IMG/VR virus record: IMGVR_UViG_3300006802_000002
Coordinates: 1-64,000 of that record
Reading direction: 5' to 3' (one strand)
Origin: a virus
Length of the DNA stretch: 64,000 nucleotides
Shown here piece by piece: positions 24,429-34,467 of this stretch. The notes beneath the pieces are model-generated. The model was not told the DNA's origin. It made no database searches and saw nothing but the letters and a program-made list of their open reading frames with translations. Both the position numbers and the translations under genes were made by a program. Each line of letters begins with the position of its first letter. The stretch's first letter is position 1.

Positions 24429-24609
24429 ATATTTCCCAATCTTGATCTAGAATATCTTCTTGTAAAGGTCTCCACATAACTGCCCAATCGTTAGGTTCAT
24501 ATTTATGTATTATACCTTTTATGTAATAAAGATGGTAACCAGTAGGCCATTTCCATCTACGTACTTTTTCGCCTTCTTTCATTAAATCTAAGGCAGTTTC
24601 AAATTTCAT
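24412..24609 (-). CDS. DUF2829 / Tad2-like protein (possible anti-Thoeris sponge)
   Basis: 65 aa. MKFETALDLMKEGEKVRRWK ... WRPLQEDILDQDWEIY matches the Tad2/DUF2829 shape: short N-terminal helix with a GxKVRRxxW turn, strands, and a final W-P-x-Q-x-D-x-x-x-x-D-W. Tad2 proteins block Thoeris defence by sequestering cyclic ADP-ribose-type signals. It lies between the spanins and a membrane protein, an unusual slot, and probably serves immunity rather than lysis. Similarity was judged by eye; the binding residues have not been checked. Confidence 0.72.
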   Translation of the reverse strand: MKFETALDLMKEGEKVRRWKWPTGYHLYYIKGIIHKYEPNDWAVMWRPLQEDILDQDWEIYAPIN

Positions 24610-24612
24610 GTA

Positions 24613-25110
24613 TTATCCTATTGCTAGTATAAATGTAATATATAATACAATACCGTAAGTAATTTCAACTACACTTAAAGGCCCATCAATAAACTTACTC
24701 TTTAATATAGTAACGTCTGGTACATTTTGCAAGTATTTAGTGCATAAATAATGTAATGGGCCAAACATAGCCCCACCCAATACTGCAATAAACCATAAAG
24801 AATATCCAAAATAGGCCAATGGAAGGCCAACTATTAACCCTTGTACCGAGCCTCTAGTAGTTAGTACTAGGGACTTTTTAACGTTTACATCTTCGCTAAA
24901 GGCGTCCCACCACCCCATTAGCATTAAAGCTGGCATATGAAGCATGGCTATAAGGGCTGGAATAAGACCCCCTATAGAAAGGGCTAGGAAGGCCAAGGGA
25001 AGGGTTCCTAGTAATCTGGCTACCTGAGTCCCAAAAGGATTCCAATGCCCTAAAAAGCCCCCTCTAATGCGCCAGAATAAGCCCCCTAGAAAGGCACTTA
25101 GGGCCAGCAC
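24613..25110 (-). CDS. Multi-span membrane protein
   Basis: 165 aa with about four or five hydrophobic segments (LSAFLGGLFW, LPLAFLALSIGGLIPALIA, LIVGLPLAYFGYSLWFIAVL, VEITYGIVLYITFILAIG). Position between endolysin and spanins suggests a holin or lysis helper, but the family is not recognised. Confidence 0.6.
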   Translation of the reverse strand: MLALSAFLGGLFWRIRGGFLGHWNPFGTQVARLLGTLPLAFLALSIGGLIPALIAMLHMPALMLMGWWDAFSEDVNVKKSLVLTTRGSVQGLIVGLPLAYFGYSLWFIAVLGGAMFGPLHYLCTKYLQNVPDVTILKSKFIDGPLSVVEITYGIVLYITFILAIG

Positions 25111-25745
25111 TATACAGCGCCATCCTTAATGGGCTTAATCTTCTGCCAAATTATGTACCCCACAATTAAGGCAACAATGCCTAAAACTGCCCAGGGAGCG
25201 AAGTTAAACATTTGAATTAAAAGGTCATTTACAGGGGCAATTGTATTAGCCACCTGGGATACAACTGCAACTGTAGTTAATTGGGCTACAGGGTCCTTAG
25301 AAACTTCCTTAACGACGGATTTATTAGGTGTGTCATGTACACCAGCCATCTTTAAGGCATCCCTAACAGTGTCCTCAGAATAAGGCATTTCGCCCCTATT
25401 TTCAAACTTGATAATTGCCTTAATAATTTGCTGCATAGTATTATAATTATCTACATCAATTTCTGCATCAGGAGATATATTTAAATACCTAGCAACATAT
25501 TCGGCGTATTTATCAGTAGGATTTTCACTACCGGGGGCAAATCTATTAATAAGTAATCTAACAGTATTTAATTGATAATGTACAGAATAGGTAATTAATA
25601 ACTTAGCACCGGCCCTAATACCATATTCAGGACTTTTAAATTGTTCAAAAGTACCATCAGTATTAGGTGTAACTTTACCTTCCCATTTATTAGGACTAAT
25701 CCTAATATTCATAGGGTTGTTATTACGAATACCTCTTGAAGTCAT
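25110..25745 (-). CDS. Membrane-anchored endolysin-like protein
   Basis: 211 aa. Residues 4-100 read RGIRNNNPMNIR ... F..FKSPEYGIRAGAKLLITY ... INRFAPGSENPTDKYAEYV, the pattern of PRD1 P5-like/phage muramidase proteins (lysozyme-fold family). The C-terminal ~70 residues hold a transmembrane helix (PWAVLGIVALIVGYIIWQKI). It likely cuts peptidoglycan, released or activated at the membrane. No obvious catalytic Glu can be named. Stop/start overlap with the next gene. Confidence 0.65.
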   Translation of the reverse strand: MTSRGIRNNNPMNIRISPNKWEGKVTPNTDGTFEQFKSPEYGIRAGAKLLITYSVHYQLNTVRLLINRFAPGSENPTDKYAEYVARYLNISPDAEIDVDNYNTMQQIIKAIIKFENRGEMPYSEDTVRDALKMAGVHDTPNKSVVKEVSKDPVAQLTTVAVVSQVANTIAPVNDLLIQMFNFAPWAVLGIVALIVGYIIWQKIKPIKDGAV

Positions 25746-25994
25746 TTATTTATCCTTTATAACGTTATCAATTCTTCTATTGAGATTTTCTAAAGCATTC
25801 TTAGTATCTCTTAGACCTTCTGTTATTAAAGACACAATACCATTGAACTCATCGCGTTGTATACATTTAATTTCAAGAATATCTACGCGCCTATGAATTG
25901 GTTTTAAACATAGTTGTAGTATAGTCCAACATCCTGCACATAGCAAGCCAGTCGCAGTTAAAATGACACCAACAGCCACCCAATCCCATACCAT
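25746..25994 (-). CDS. Holin-like protein with coiled coil
   Basis: 82 aa. N-terminal hydrophobic segment (WVAVGVILTATGLLCAGCWT) and a C-terminal coiled coil (LITEGLRDTKNALENLNRRI). Immediately upstream of the endolysin-like gene, so a holin or an anchor is likely. Similar in form to XhlA-type proteins. Confidence 0.55.
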   Translation of the reverse strand: MVWDWVAVGVILTATGLLCAGCWTILQLCLKPIHRRVDILEIKCIQRDEFNGIVSLITEGLRDTKNALENLNRRIDNVIKDK

Positions 25995-26005
25995 CTTATT
26001 ATTCC

Positions 26006-28183
26006 TTATTTTCTGAATATAGGTTCACTATATGGTTGTTTTTGTTTACCGAGGTTTTCGATGTATTTCTGAGCCTGTGAAGTATACAGGTCAGGGTATT
26101 GTGCTAATAATAGATTTTTAGCTTGCTGTGAAGCTGTTCCTACTATAGACGACAATATTTTCTTTTGAATTTCTGTGGCTAGTCCATTCCAATTAGGTAC
26201 ATTTTCTAGCATACGGTTTCCAAGTACGCTTAGAATTTGGCCTTTAGTTTTTGCATAATAGGCGTATTGATCCTCGGTTAAATCTTGTTTAACGTCTGGG
26301 AATAGGCTTAATTCTTCTGATACCTTCTTTGTAGGCATACCTAAATCAGCCATGGTACGCATTACAGGGTTTTTAGATAAGTCTGTGCCTCTATATGGGC
26401 TTACCATACGTACAGCGAAGTCATAGATTTGACCGCCAATGTCATCAGGTTCTACATTACCTAATGGCCCCATGGGCTGCCCAATACGCTTAGGATCGCC
26501 TGTAATATTTACAGCTTGAGGCAATTCACTTCTTCCAATACCAGCACGGTTCTTTAATTGATCCATAATGGTAAGCATTTGACGTTGTTCTGGGTCAATA
26601 GCATCATTAAAATGCTTTACGATAGCTGGAATAGGCATACCTGCTAATTGCCCTAGGAAACGCTTACCATATCTTTCTGGATCAGTAGCAGCTTGTAAAG
26701 CTAGCCCAAGATTACTCATCCATGTTTTTTCAACAAGGTTATAGCCAATCATTAAACCCGCAGCGTGCATGGCATCAATTACGTTCTTATTAAAGTCTTC
26801 ATCTTGGTTTTGTGCTGCTCTTAATAATCTATTAAAGTCTGCTCCAAGACCCATTAATAAGCCCATAGCATCAGGACGAGTATACTTATAAACCCTGTCC
26901 CCATCACGGAATGAATAAGGTTCATAGCCTGCTTCCAATTGTGTGGTACGTTTTTCTGGATCAATTGCAGGGCCAGCACTAATATAGCCATTGGCTTCTA
27001 AATACATTGCAGCTAAAAGCACAGAAGAGCCAAATGTCTGTCTAGCTACAACATTATCGAAATCCATTTTAGTGTATTCTTTAATCTTGGATAATTCATT
27101 TTCAGGAGTACGCTTAAGTACTTCGGCAAAGGTTTTGCCTCCTGTTAATTCTCTTTGTGTATCTTTATAGAGCAATCCCATACCTGGAACACGTTCAAAT
27201 ACCCACCTAAAGATATTGGCAGGAGTATTAATGAATGGTACAAGCACACGACCGAATGGGACTTTATCAATGAAATTAATAACGGCTTTAGTTGTTTCGC
27301 TAGGAGGGCTTGTGAAGTTGGCTTTTTTACCTTCTAGTTCGGCTCTATACATGGATAACTTTTTACCAAAGTCATTAAGGAATTCCATTTCAGGACGATC
27401 AGCTAATCCCATTTGCTCATAGCGTCTATAAAGTTCTTTAGCCTGTAGAATTTGGTTTTGATCCATGGCGTATTTATTAGGATTGCTAACGAAATCAGCT
27501 AGAAACTCAGAGCGAGTGCCTGTCTTTTCTCCATTGGCTTGTGCTCTTTTATAGGCAATAGAGGCTTGTTCCCATAAAGATGCGCGCTTTCCTACTTCTT
27601 GCATCATGGCATCTGTACCAGCAATTAAAGAAGAAGGTACACGAATAATTCTACCAAGAATACGTTCTACATTACTTGCATCTTCTGCTGTACCGATAGT
27701 GCTTCTCACAGGATGGCTTGGGCTTAATTCGTGCCCTGCCTCATTTGCTAATCTAAATGATTTCCACCAAATACCGGCCAATTCTTGTGCGGAAGCTATT
27801 AAACCTAAATCCTTGTCTTTAATAGAATAGCCCATGCCTTTAGCTCGGGATAATACATCCCCTGCTGTGTAGCGTTCAGCTTCATTTAAAGACCCTGTAA
27901 GGCCCTGTCTAATTAAACCTACACCAGAGGCTAGACCACGTTCCATAGTGGTTGTAACGTTCATTAGCGTGGTTTCTAGACCAATGGCAACCTGTGTGGG
28001 TAAACCTGCAAGCATGGCGTTATAAAGTACTTCCATGCCCTTTTTACCTAAAGTTGGTTTAGCTTTTGCAGCTTCTTCTTGACCAGCAAAAAACCTACTA
28101 ATTGATCCAGTATCATTTGGATCAATCATGGCAAGTTGTTGTGCTTCTCTGATTAGCTTATCCACACAAGAGAGTCGCGCCAT
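26006..28183 (-). CDS. Large internal virion protein (C-terminal of the pair)
   Basis: 725 aa. No enzyme motif seen; helix-rich N-terminal part and proline-rich stretches. Its ATG overlaps the end of the upstream 726-aa gene by 26 bp with AAGG ribosome sites, so they are translationally coupled. Size and position (tail end of the virion block) fit the internal-core proteins ejected by podoviruses. May carry cell-wall activity not recognisable here. Confidence 0.65.
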   Translation of the reverse strand: MARLSCVDKLIREAQQLAMIDPNDTGSISRFFAGQEEAAKAKPTLGKKGMEVLYNAMLAGLPTQVAIGLETTLMNVTTTMERGLASGVGLIRQGLTGSLNEAERYTAGDVLSRAKGMGYSIKDKDLGLIASAQELAGIWWKSFRLANEAGHELSPSHPVRSTIGTAEDASNVERILGRIIRVPSSLIAGTDAMMQEVGKRASLWEQASIAYKRAQANGEKTGTRSEFLADFVSNPNKYAMDQNQILQAKELYRRYEQMGLADRPEMEFLNDFGKKLSMYRAELEGKKANFTSPPSETTKAVINFIDKVPFGRVLVPFINTPANIFRWVFERVPGMGLLYKDTQRELTGGKTFAEVLKRTPENELSKIKEYTKMDFDNVVARQTFGSSVLLAAMYLEANGYISAGPAIDPEKRTTQLEAGYEPYSFRDGDRVYKYTRPDAMGLLMGLGADFNRLLRAAQNQDEDFNKNVIDAMHAAGLMIGYNLVEKTWMSNLGLALQAATDPERYGKRFLGQLAGMPIPAIVKHFNDAIDPEQRQMLTIMDQLKNRAGIGRSELPQAVNITGDPKRIGQPMGPLGNVEPDDIGGQIYDFAVRMVSPYRGTDLSKNPVMRTMADLGMPTKKVSEELSLFPDVKQDLTEDQYAYYAKTKGQILSVLGNRMLENVPNWNGLATEIQKKILSSIVGTASQQAKNLLLAQYPDLYTSQAQKYIENLGKQKQPYSEPIFRK

Positions 28184-30338
28184 CGCCTTGTAATCCTTCT
28201 GGGCCGTTCATATCTTTAATAATACGCATTAAATATTCTTCTGGAGACTCATTATAATTAGGCTTTAGCATAGCCAAGCTTCTACCAATTTCACTCTTGG
28301 AGCCATAAAAGCTTTTCATAACATCAGTAAATTTAAGCCTAAATTGAGCGTAAGCCACTAAAGACTTTAATGTTTCTGGATTATCTTTGCCTAATTTCCA
28401 TAATTTTTCATTAAAATCTGAGGCTAAAGTGTGTAATTGTACACCTTCTTTATTGTATTGGTAAAGGGCTCCTGATACAACAGTGCTTAACCTATCACCA
28501 GATACTCCAAGTTTATTCTCAAGAGTTTTAAAGATATTTAAACTAGGATCGCCTAATAATTCCTTAGCAGAAGCTAGTGAAGCTTCTTTAGAAATATGGG
28601 GACGTTCGGTATTAAATCCTTCATTTGCCTCAGATAACCTAATAATTTCTGACCACATTTCAGCAGGAGAATTCATATAGGTCATTTTATCCACTTTACC
28701 AGTAAGCTTTTCTAATCGCTCTACGTGTAAAGGAGTAGGTCCTTCTGGTTTAATTGGTGGTATTTCGTCTATTCCAGGAGGCTTAGGAGGCACAGTAGGA
28801 GGCGCAGATAAATCAATATCACCATTATCTAATAGTTTAATTTCTTTAGGAATGGGTTTAGGTTCATCAGCGTTATCTAAAGCCTGAGCAATAATTGGAT
28901 TTTGCTCTTTAAATGGTGTTTTAGGAGGTTCTGGTTTATTTTGTCCTTTTAGAATTTCATGGGCTTCTTTAGGCGTCATGTTTCTAATTTGATTTAAAGT
29001 ATACCCTCTATCGGCCAAATCTTGTTTCATTTGGCGTGTTACCATAAATGGTATACCCTCGTCTTTGGGAGTCTCTTCTACAGGATTAATAAAGTCTACT
29101 TTATATGGATCATCTGCTACGAATGGCTCTTTCTTAATTCTCTTAGAGACTTTAGCAGGATTTTCTTTAACTACAGGCACAGGTTCTGCATTAGGAGTAG
29201 CATCTGCATCCATATTATAATCAAAAGGCTTATATTCGGATGGTTTAATTAAAGGTTGATTTTCTTTAATGGGTTCTGGAATGCTGCTTTGGCCTTCCAT
29301 TGGACTTAAACCACTGAAATTAGTTTCCCCATATCCTAATTCTTGTTCAGTTCTTTGAAGGGGTGTGGGTTCAGTAATTGTTTCAATGGGTCTAGTAGTT
29401 TCCATTTCTGGAAATTTATTAGCATTGGCAGGTTCAGGAATGGCTTCCCTACGAGTTAACACACTCATAGCATTAGATTGATCTTCTACAGGAGTAGCTT
29501 TATCTAATTGGTATTGGTATGGGGCATTATCTTGTTTAAATACATTAGTGTTTGGTTCAAGAGCATCAGGGCGCTTTAATATACTAAATCCCTTCTTAAT
29601 TGCTCCTGCACCACCTCTAATGACACCACCAAATAGACCCATAGCACCTGCGGCTTCAGCAGTTTCTAGGGGAGAATATTCATCTCTAGTACCAATAGAT
29701 TTTTGTAATACCTGTTGAGAAACATCAGATACAGCACCAGCAGCAGCATCTGATACAGCAGCACCAGCACTTCTAGCTAGAATACCTGCACCTTCACCAA
29801 TAAACTTGGAAGCTACTTTACCTCCTACAGCGCCACCGGCCCATGTAATAGGATCAACAACACCACGCCAAATGTTAGCCCATAGACGACTAGCACGCTC
29901 CCCTAAAGGTCTATTTTCACCTTCCCAGAATGCAGGAAGATTATCAAATTGTTCTCCAAGGAAAGACATTTGTTTAGCTTTAATAGGGTCTACTGTCTGT
30001 GCCTTTACAGCGTCTATTAAAGCCATAGCAGAGTTTGCGCTATTCCAGGTTTGATCTGCTACCCAAGAGCTTAATGCTTCATTAGGATCGGTCTTACCAT
30101 AGTATTCCTGAGCCACCCTAACAAGCATAGGGTGTGCCTTTTGTCCTGCAAACCCTGGAATTTCTATTTCTTGCGGTTGTTGCACAGGACTTACGGCTTG
30201 CTCAATTGCGTCTAAAGAATTAGGAATAGGTTTTGCAGCAGGAACTTGCCCCGCTACATTGGCCTCAATTTGGTCTAATGAAGTAAACGACTTTGTTTGA
30301 GGAGCGCTTACTTTTTTTTCAATATCTGCTAAGTTCAT
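28158..30338 (-). CDS. Large internal virion protein
   Basis: 726 aa. Ala/Gly-rich N-terminal region with hydrophobic helices around residues 150-245, then long proline/lysine-rich linkers (~330-560) and a helical C-terminus. Probably an ejected core or DNA-ejection protein. Overlaps both neighbours slightly. No catalytic motif recognised. Confidence 0.62.
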   Translation of the reverse strand: MNLADIEKKVSAPQTKSFTSLDQIEANVAGQVPAAKPIPNSLDAIEQAVSPVQQPQEIEIPGFAGQKAHPMLVRVAQEYYGKTDPNEALSSWVADQTWNSANSAMALIDAVKAQTVDPIKAKQMSFLGEQFDNLPAFWEGENRPLGERASRLWANIWRGVVDPITWAGGAVGGKVASKFIGEGAGILARSAGAAVSDAAAGAVSDVSQQVLQKSIGTRDEYSPLETAEAAGAMGLFGGVIRGGAGAIKKGFSILKRPDALEPNTNVFKQDNAPYQYQLDKATPVEDQSNAMSVLTRREAIPEPANANKFPEMETTRPIETITEPTPLQRTEQELGYGETNFSGLSPMEGQSSIPEPIKENQPLIKPSEYKPFDYNMDADATPNAEPVPVVKENPAKVSKRIKKEPFVADDPYKVDFINPVEETPKDEGIPFMVTRQMKQDLADRGYTLNQIRNMTPKEAHEILKGQNKPEPPKTPFKEQNPIIAQALDNADEPKPIPKEIKLLDNGDIDLSAPPTVPPKPPGIDEIPPIKPEGPTPLHVERLEKLTGKVDKMTYMNSPAEMWSEIIRLSEANEGFNTERPHISKEASLASAKELLGDPSLNIFKTLENKLGVSGDRLSTVVSGALYQYNKEGVQLHTLASDFNEKLWKLGKDNPETLKSLVAYAQFRLKFTDVMKSFYGSKSEIGRSLAMLKPNYNESPEEYLMRIIKDMNGPEGLQGDGATLLCG

Positions 30339-32066
30339 TTATTTCTTTAATGCTTTTCTAACTTCATCTTCTGAAACATTACGCTTTTCTTTTTTAGCGT
30401 TAGACATAGCTTCTTTTACAGCTTTTTCAAATTCAATACCACTGTCTATTAAGGATTGTGCGTCACTGACAGTAGAATTTAATTCTTTTGACTGTCTAAG
30501 TTGGGCCTTAGTAGGTTTAACGTCTCCAAATGCAGATTTAACAGACTTATCTTCCCCCGTCGATGGTTTATTAGGTTCTTCAATAGGCTTAGGACCTAAT
30601 CCATACTTCTTAGCCTTCTTATCTCCGTATTTAGTATTAAATTCGGCAATAACTTTATCTTTATCGGCACCTTCTGGCATATTTTTAATAGCGTCAGATA
30701 CTGCCTTTAATCTAGTATTCTCGTCTTTTGGTACATCTTTACCAGCATACGGATCAGTCTTAGAACCGCCCTTGCCAGGGTCATTGGCACCCGCCTTATA
30801 TCCTGGAGGAGTTGATGCTGTTCTTGGATCAAGGGCAGTGTTAACACCTTGTGGAGGTTTATTATTAGGCCCTGCTATAACACGACTATACGCTTCTGTG
30901 TCTGTCTTTTTAAGAACTTGTAGTGCAATCCACTCTTCTGTTTGTGGATTAGACATATCAATCCCGGGGAATTGTTTAGCAAATTCTGCAATCATAGAAG
31001 GATCAGCTTTAATTGCTTCTTTAGTTGCGTCTAGTTTTGCAGCAGCATCCGCGTATCTTTGTGCTGGACTTCCGGCAATAGTGGCATCACGAGTAGCTTT
31101 AGCTGCCCTTTCGTGGATTTCAGCAGCTTGTACGGTTGCACCAGCACTGATTTTATGTCCCTCAAGAGTAGCAGCAGCTTGAATTTTAGCAGCATCAATA
31201 TGCCATTGATTTTGCTGTTGAGCATTGGCGATATATTTACCAGCTTCTTCATAATTACCTGAACCTACAGCTTGCCAGAATTTAGCAGGATCGGTTAATT
31301 TACCAGGATCAGCAGCAAGCTTCATAGCATTAGAAATAAGCATAGCTTTACCTGCATCCATAGGAGCACCTGTGGAGCTAGGATTAAAGTCGGTCTTACC
31401 TGTGTCTTGTCCTGAACGAATGGCTTGTACTTGTTCTGGGGTCATGCCGGTACGAGCAGAGATATTCTCAATAGATTTTTGTTGGTATTGTTCAGGAGTG
31501 CTTTTACCAGTAAATAGATTACTTGCGGTAACATCCTTCTTGAATAGACCATTGCCAAGTCCAGGAGCTTGTGCAGGTTGTTGGGGTTGTCCTTGTACAT
31601 TAGCAGAAGGAACATTTCCAGCCATGGGAGCGGCTTGTGCTTGTGGTGTAGTTCCTTGTGTAGGAGTACCTGCTTGTGCTTGTGGATTATCTCCATTAGG
31701 AGCAGCTTGAGCAGATGCAGTGGCTTGTGCTTGGGATTGTGTTTCTTTTAATTTCATATCTGCGTATTGTTGTTGTGCAGACTTAAGAGTAATAGGATCA
31801 GAAATATTATACCCACCAGAAATAAAAGTTCTAGCAACATCTAGTGCTTTAGTGTCCCTAGGATCACCAGAAATTTGTAATGCAAATCCTCTAGCTTGGT
31901 TATCCAGCTTTTGCTGTTCAGCTTTATTGGCTCTATATACTTTTAAGCCTTCGTTAAACGATTTAAGGTCTTCAAGCATAAATTCATTTTCTTGCTTTCT
32001 ATTCTCATCTTGAATAGAAGACATTTTCTTGAAGAAGCCAGTACCGATACCACCTAAACCTGCCAT
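30339..32066 (-). CDS. Virion structural protein
   Basis: 575 aa. Starts MAGLGGIGTGFFKKMSSIQD, then a helical Gln/Ala-rich linker (~115-200) and Ala-rich repeats of helices. The C-terminus is Lys-rich. Context (between the large internal proteins and tail proteins) suggests a core or ejection protein. Confidence 0.6.
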   Translation of the reverse strand: MAGLGGIGTGFFKKMSSIQDENRKQENEFMLEDLKSFNEGLKVYRANKAEQQKLDNQARGFALQISGDPRDTKALDVARTFISGGYNISDPITLKSAQQQYADMKLKETQSQAQATASAQAAPNGDNPQAQAGTPTQGTTPQAQAAPMAGNVPSANVQGQPQQPAQAPGLGNGLFKKDVTASNLFTGKSTPEQYQQKSIENISARTGMTPEQVQAIRSGQDTGKTDFNPSSTGAPMDAGKAMLISNAMKLAADPGKLTDPAKFWQAVGSGNYEEAGKYIANAQQQNQWHIDAAKIQAAATLEGHKISAGATVQAAEIHERAAKATRDATIAGSPAQRYADAAAKLDATKEAIKADPSMIAEFAKQFPGIDMSNPQTEEWIALQVLKKTDTEAYSRVIAGPNNKPPQGVNTALDPRTASTPPGYKAGANDPGKGGSKTDPYAGKDVPKDENTRLKAVSDAIKNMPEGADKDKVIAEFNTKYGDKKAKKYGLGPKPIEEPNKPSTGEDKSVKSAFGDVKPTKAQLRQSKELNSTVSDAQSLIDSGIEFEKAVKEAMSNAKKEKRNVSEDEVRKALKK

Positions 32067-32078
32067 ATTAGTATTCCT

Positions 32079-32627
32079 TTATTGTCCTGGGGGAGTAAAT
32101 AAACCATTTCCTTGGGGTGCTAATGCAGCAGCAGGATCAGGAGGAGCACTTTGACCCATTCCGGGCATTACATTGCCACCTTGTTCAGCATCGTCAAATG
32201 CAGCAGCTACATCGTCAGGAGTACCACCCATCTTAGCTTTAATTAGATTGGTGTTTAATTCTTGCATGAAAGTATCAACACCAGAAGGACCACCATCAGG
32301 AATTAACTTGTATTTAATGCCTGCCTTTTCAGCTAACGTAGCAACCATAAGAAATACATTTTGGTCAATGAGCATCATAACATCAATAGACCAAAGACCT
32401 TGTTGAAATCCTGATACAAGAGTACCTTTAGTAATATCTGCTACTGTAGCACCACTTTCTAATAGCGCAAGCATTTTAGGAAGTCTATCAGGTTTAACTA
32501 AAGTCTTCCAAATAAAATTGACAGCTTCTTGTGGGTCCACATATTGAGGAGGTCTTTCCCAAGGAAATGATCCAGGAGGATGGGCTAAACCTTCACCAGG
32601 AACAGGGGCACTAAATTGTGATGGCAT
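32079..32627 (-). CDS. Virion-associated protein
   Basis: 182 aa. Conserved-looking core LEGAT-like helices (KMLALLESGATVADITKGTL) and a proline-rich tail with APQGNGLFTPPGQ. In the structural operon, no function recognised. Confidence 0.58.
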   Translation of the reverse strand: MPSQFSAPVPGEGLAHPPGSFPWERPPQYVDPQEAVNFIWKTLVKPDRLPKMLALLESGATVADITKGTLVSGFQQGLWSIDVMMLIDQNVFLMVATLAEKAGIKYKLIPDGGPSGVDTFMQELNTNLIKAKMGGTPDDVAAAFDDAEQGGNVMPGMGQSAPPDPAAALAPQGNGLFTPPGQ

Positions 32628-32953
32628 TATTTCATACCCTTTTCTTCATCTTTAGCTTCATACTCATCTAGAAAATCCTTTAATTGACTATTGAAAGGTT
32701 TTCCATTCCACATAAAATTACTATCAAAGCCGCCCTTTTGCGATTGCATAGCATTGCCTTGATTATATTGAGAAGTACCCTCTACAATACCTGTAGGTTG
32801 TGCTTTTCCAGGAGTAGCTTTATTAGAACTAGATTGACCAGCGTTAAAAGAACTATTATCCGTAATGGATTTGCCTTTTAAGCCACCGCCCCCTAGGAAA
32901 GCACTAACGCCCCCAGATATCATATTTTTTGCGAGACTCCAAAACTCAAACAT
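32627..32953 (-). CDS. Small virion protein
   Basis: 108 aa. Gly/Ser/Asn-rich middle and an acidic C-terminus (KDFLDEYEAKDEEKGMK). Start and stop overlap neighbours by one base. Unknown. Confidence 0.58.
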   Translation of the reverse strand: MFEFWSLAKNMISGGVSAFLGGGGLKGKSITDNSSFNAGQSSSNKATPGKAQPTGIVEGTSQYNQGNAMQSQKGGFDSNFMWNGKPFNSQLKDFLDEYEAKDEEKGMK

Positions 32954-34467
32954 TATTTTAAGGCTCCTTGGAACATGCCAGCTAGGAAGTTACCGAATGC
33001 GTTCATGAATGCTGCATCCTGCTCCTGATTAAACAATTCTTTCTTGCCTTGTGTATACAAAGCAATCTGTGCAAGTTTATTAAATCTATCTTCTTTATTT
33101 TCATTTGCGGTAAACGCCCATGCACTTTCGTCTCTATATTGCTGCCATTGTTTATCATACGCAGAATTAGAAATTTGCAGTTTATTAAGTGCGTTTAATC
33201 TATTTTCTTCATTTTGTGCAGCAGTATTAGTAGTATTAATTTGTCTGCGCCATTGTGTGTTAGCTTGCTGAACAACTAAATCATTTTGTGTGTTAAACTT
33301 ATCTCTGCTATCTTGCATGGTTTTATCAAACTTTTCCATAGAGTTTTCTTCACCAGCATTATATTGACTGATAGCAGTTCTTTGTGCAGCATTAAAGGTT
33401 GATACATTGGTTGCAAGATTGGCGTAGAATTCATTTGCTTGGTTCATATTGGAAGCATTAAAATTCTTCGCAGCATTATCCGCAGCTTGATTACTTAGTA
33501 AGAATTGGGACTTCTGTTGTGAATTTACAAGGGCTGCCTGTTGTTTATTATTAAGATTTTGTAAATCCATAGCCACAAGAGCATCGCTATCACCTTTGGC
33601 AATAGGTACAGCAGCATCAATAATAGCTGCCATAATAGCTTGTCCTGCCATTGAGGAATTATCAATACCTCTAGCAGCAAGGATTTGTTGAGCCTTTCTA
33701 GCAGCACCAGAAGCCCATGTTGGGAATTGTCCATCACTTCCAGGCTGTAATAGTTCATTTAATCTGCCACTAACTAAGTGAGAACTATCTATAGCAGCAG
33801 TAGCAGCTTCCATTAAAGCAGCATCTTGTTGCTGTTTATCTATTTGAGTGGCTTGATAAGTATTTACGCCTGTGTTTTGAGATGCCTCTGCCTGTCCTGC
33901 TTGTGCTTTGGATGTTGTAGAAGTACCCAAAGAACCAAGACTATTAGACTGCATAAATTCATTGGAATTTGCAGAAATATCATTAAAGTTTACTTCTGTA
34001 CCAGGAGGCAATACAGGATTAGTAGCTCTAGTATTTGTGCTGTTTATAATAGCACTATTGCGGCTATCTACAGGCTGTTGATATGTTGGTGTAGTAGATG
34101 TTGTAGAGGCTGTAGTAGTTCCGGTGGACTCAGTGCTTCCTGTAGAACCGCCCCCACCACCTTCGTTACCTCCACCTGAACCATTTCCACCATTACCTGT
34201 TTCACCACCATTTCCACCATTACCTGTTTCACCACCATTTCCACCATTATCTACGCCACCATTATCTACGCCACCATTATCTACGCCACCATTATCAGCA
34301 GTCATGGTAGGATTATTGGCAGGGGCTCCCCCAGGCATTGTAGCTAATACTGGATCGGTACCATTAACCCCATTAACCCCTACGGACTGTGATAGCCCAG
34401 GATTAGGGGATTGCGTAGCTAATACTGGATCGGTACTAATAGTACCTAAACCTGCTTCTGTTGCCAT
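32953..34467 (-). CDS. Virion protein with Gly/Asn-rich repeat linker
   Basis: 504 aa from ATG 34467 (an earlier start at 34485 runs into the upstream gene). Residues ~50-120 carry three VDNGG repeats and two NGGETGNG repeats followed by poly-Gly/Ser/Thr. The remaining ~380 residues are Ala/Gln/Asn-rich helices, ending AFMNAFGNFLAGMFQGALK. Likely an internal or tail-associated virion protein. The linker is the most repetitive coding stretch besides the fibre. Confidence 0.6.
   Translation of the reverse strand: MATEAGLGTISTDPVLATQSPNPGLSQSVGVNGVNGTDPVLATMPGGAPANNPTMTADNGGVDNGGVDNGGVDNGGNGGETGNGGNGGETGNGGNGSGGGNEGGGGGSTGSTESTGTTTASTTSTTPTYQQPVDSRNSAIINSTNTRATNPVLPPGTEVNFNDISANSNEFMQSNSLGSLGTSTTSKAQAGQAEASQNTGVNTYQATQIDKQQQDAALMEAATAAIDSSHLVSGRLNELLQPGSDGQFPTWASGAARKAQQILAARGIDNSSMAGQAIMAAIIDAAVPIAKGDSDALVAMDLQNLNNKQQAALVNSQQKSQFLLSNQAADNAAKNFNASNMNQANEFYANLATNVSTFNAAQRTAISQYNAGEENSMEKFDKTMQDSRDKFNTQNDLVVQQANTQWRRQINTTNTAAQNEENRLNALNKLQISNSAYDKQWQQYRDESAWAFTANENKEDRFNKLAQIALYTQGKKELFNQEQDAAFMNAFGNFLAGMFQGALK

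Noticed and set aside
28158-28183. Possible programmed frameshift joining the two large internal virion proteins
   Set aside because: No slippery heptamer; ribosome sites and ATG at the overlap support normal coupled translation.
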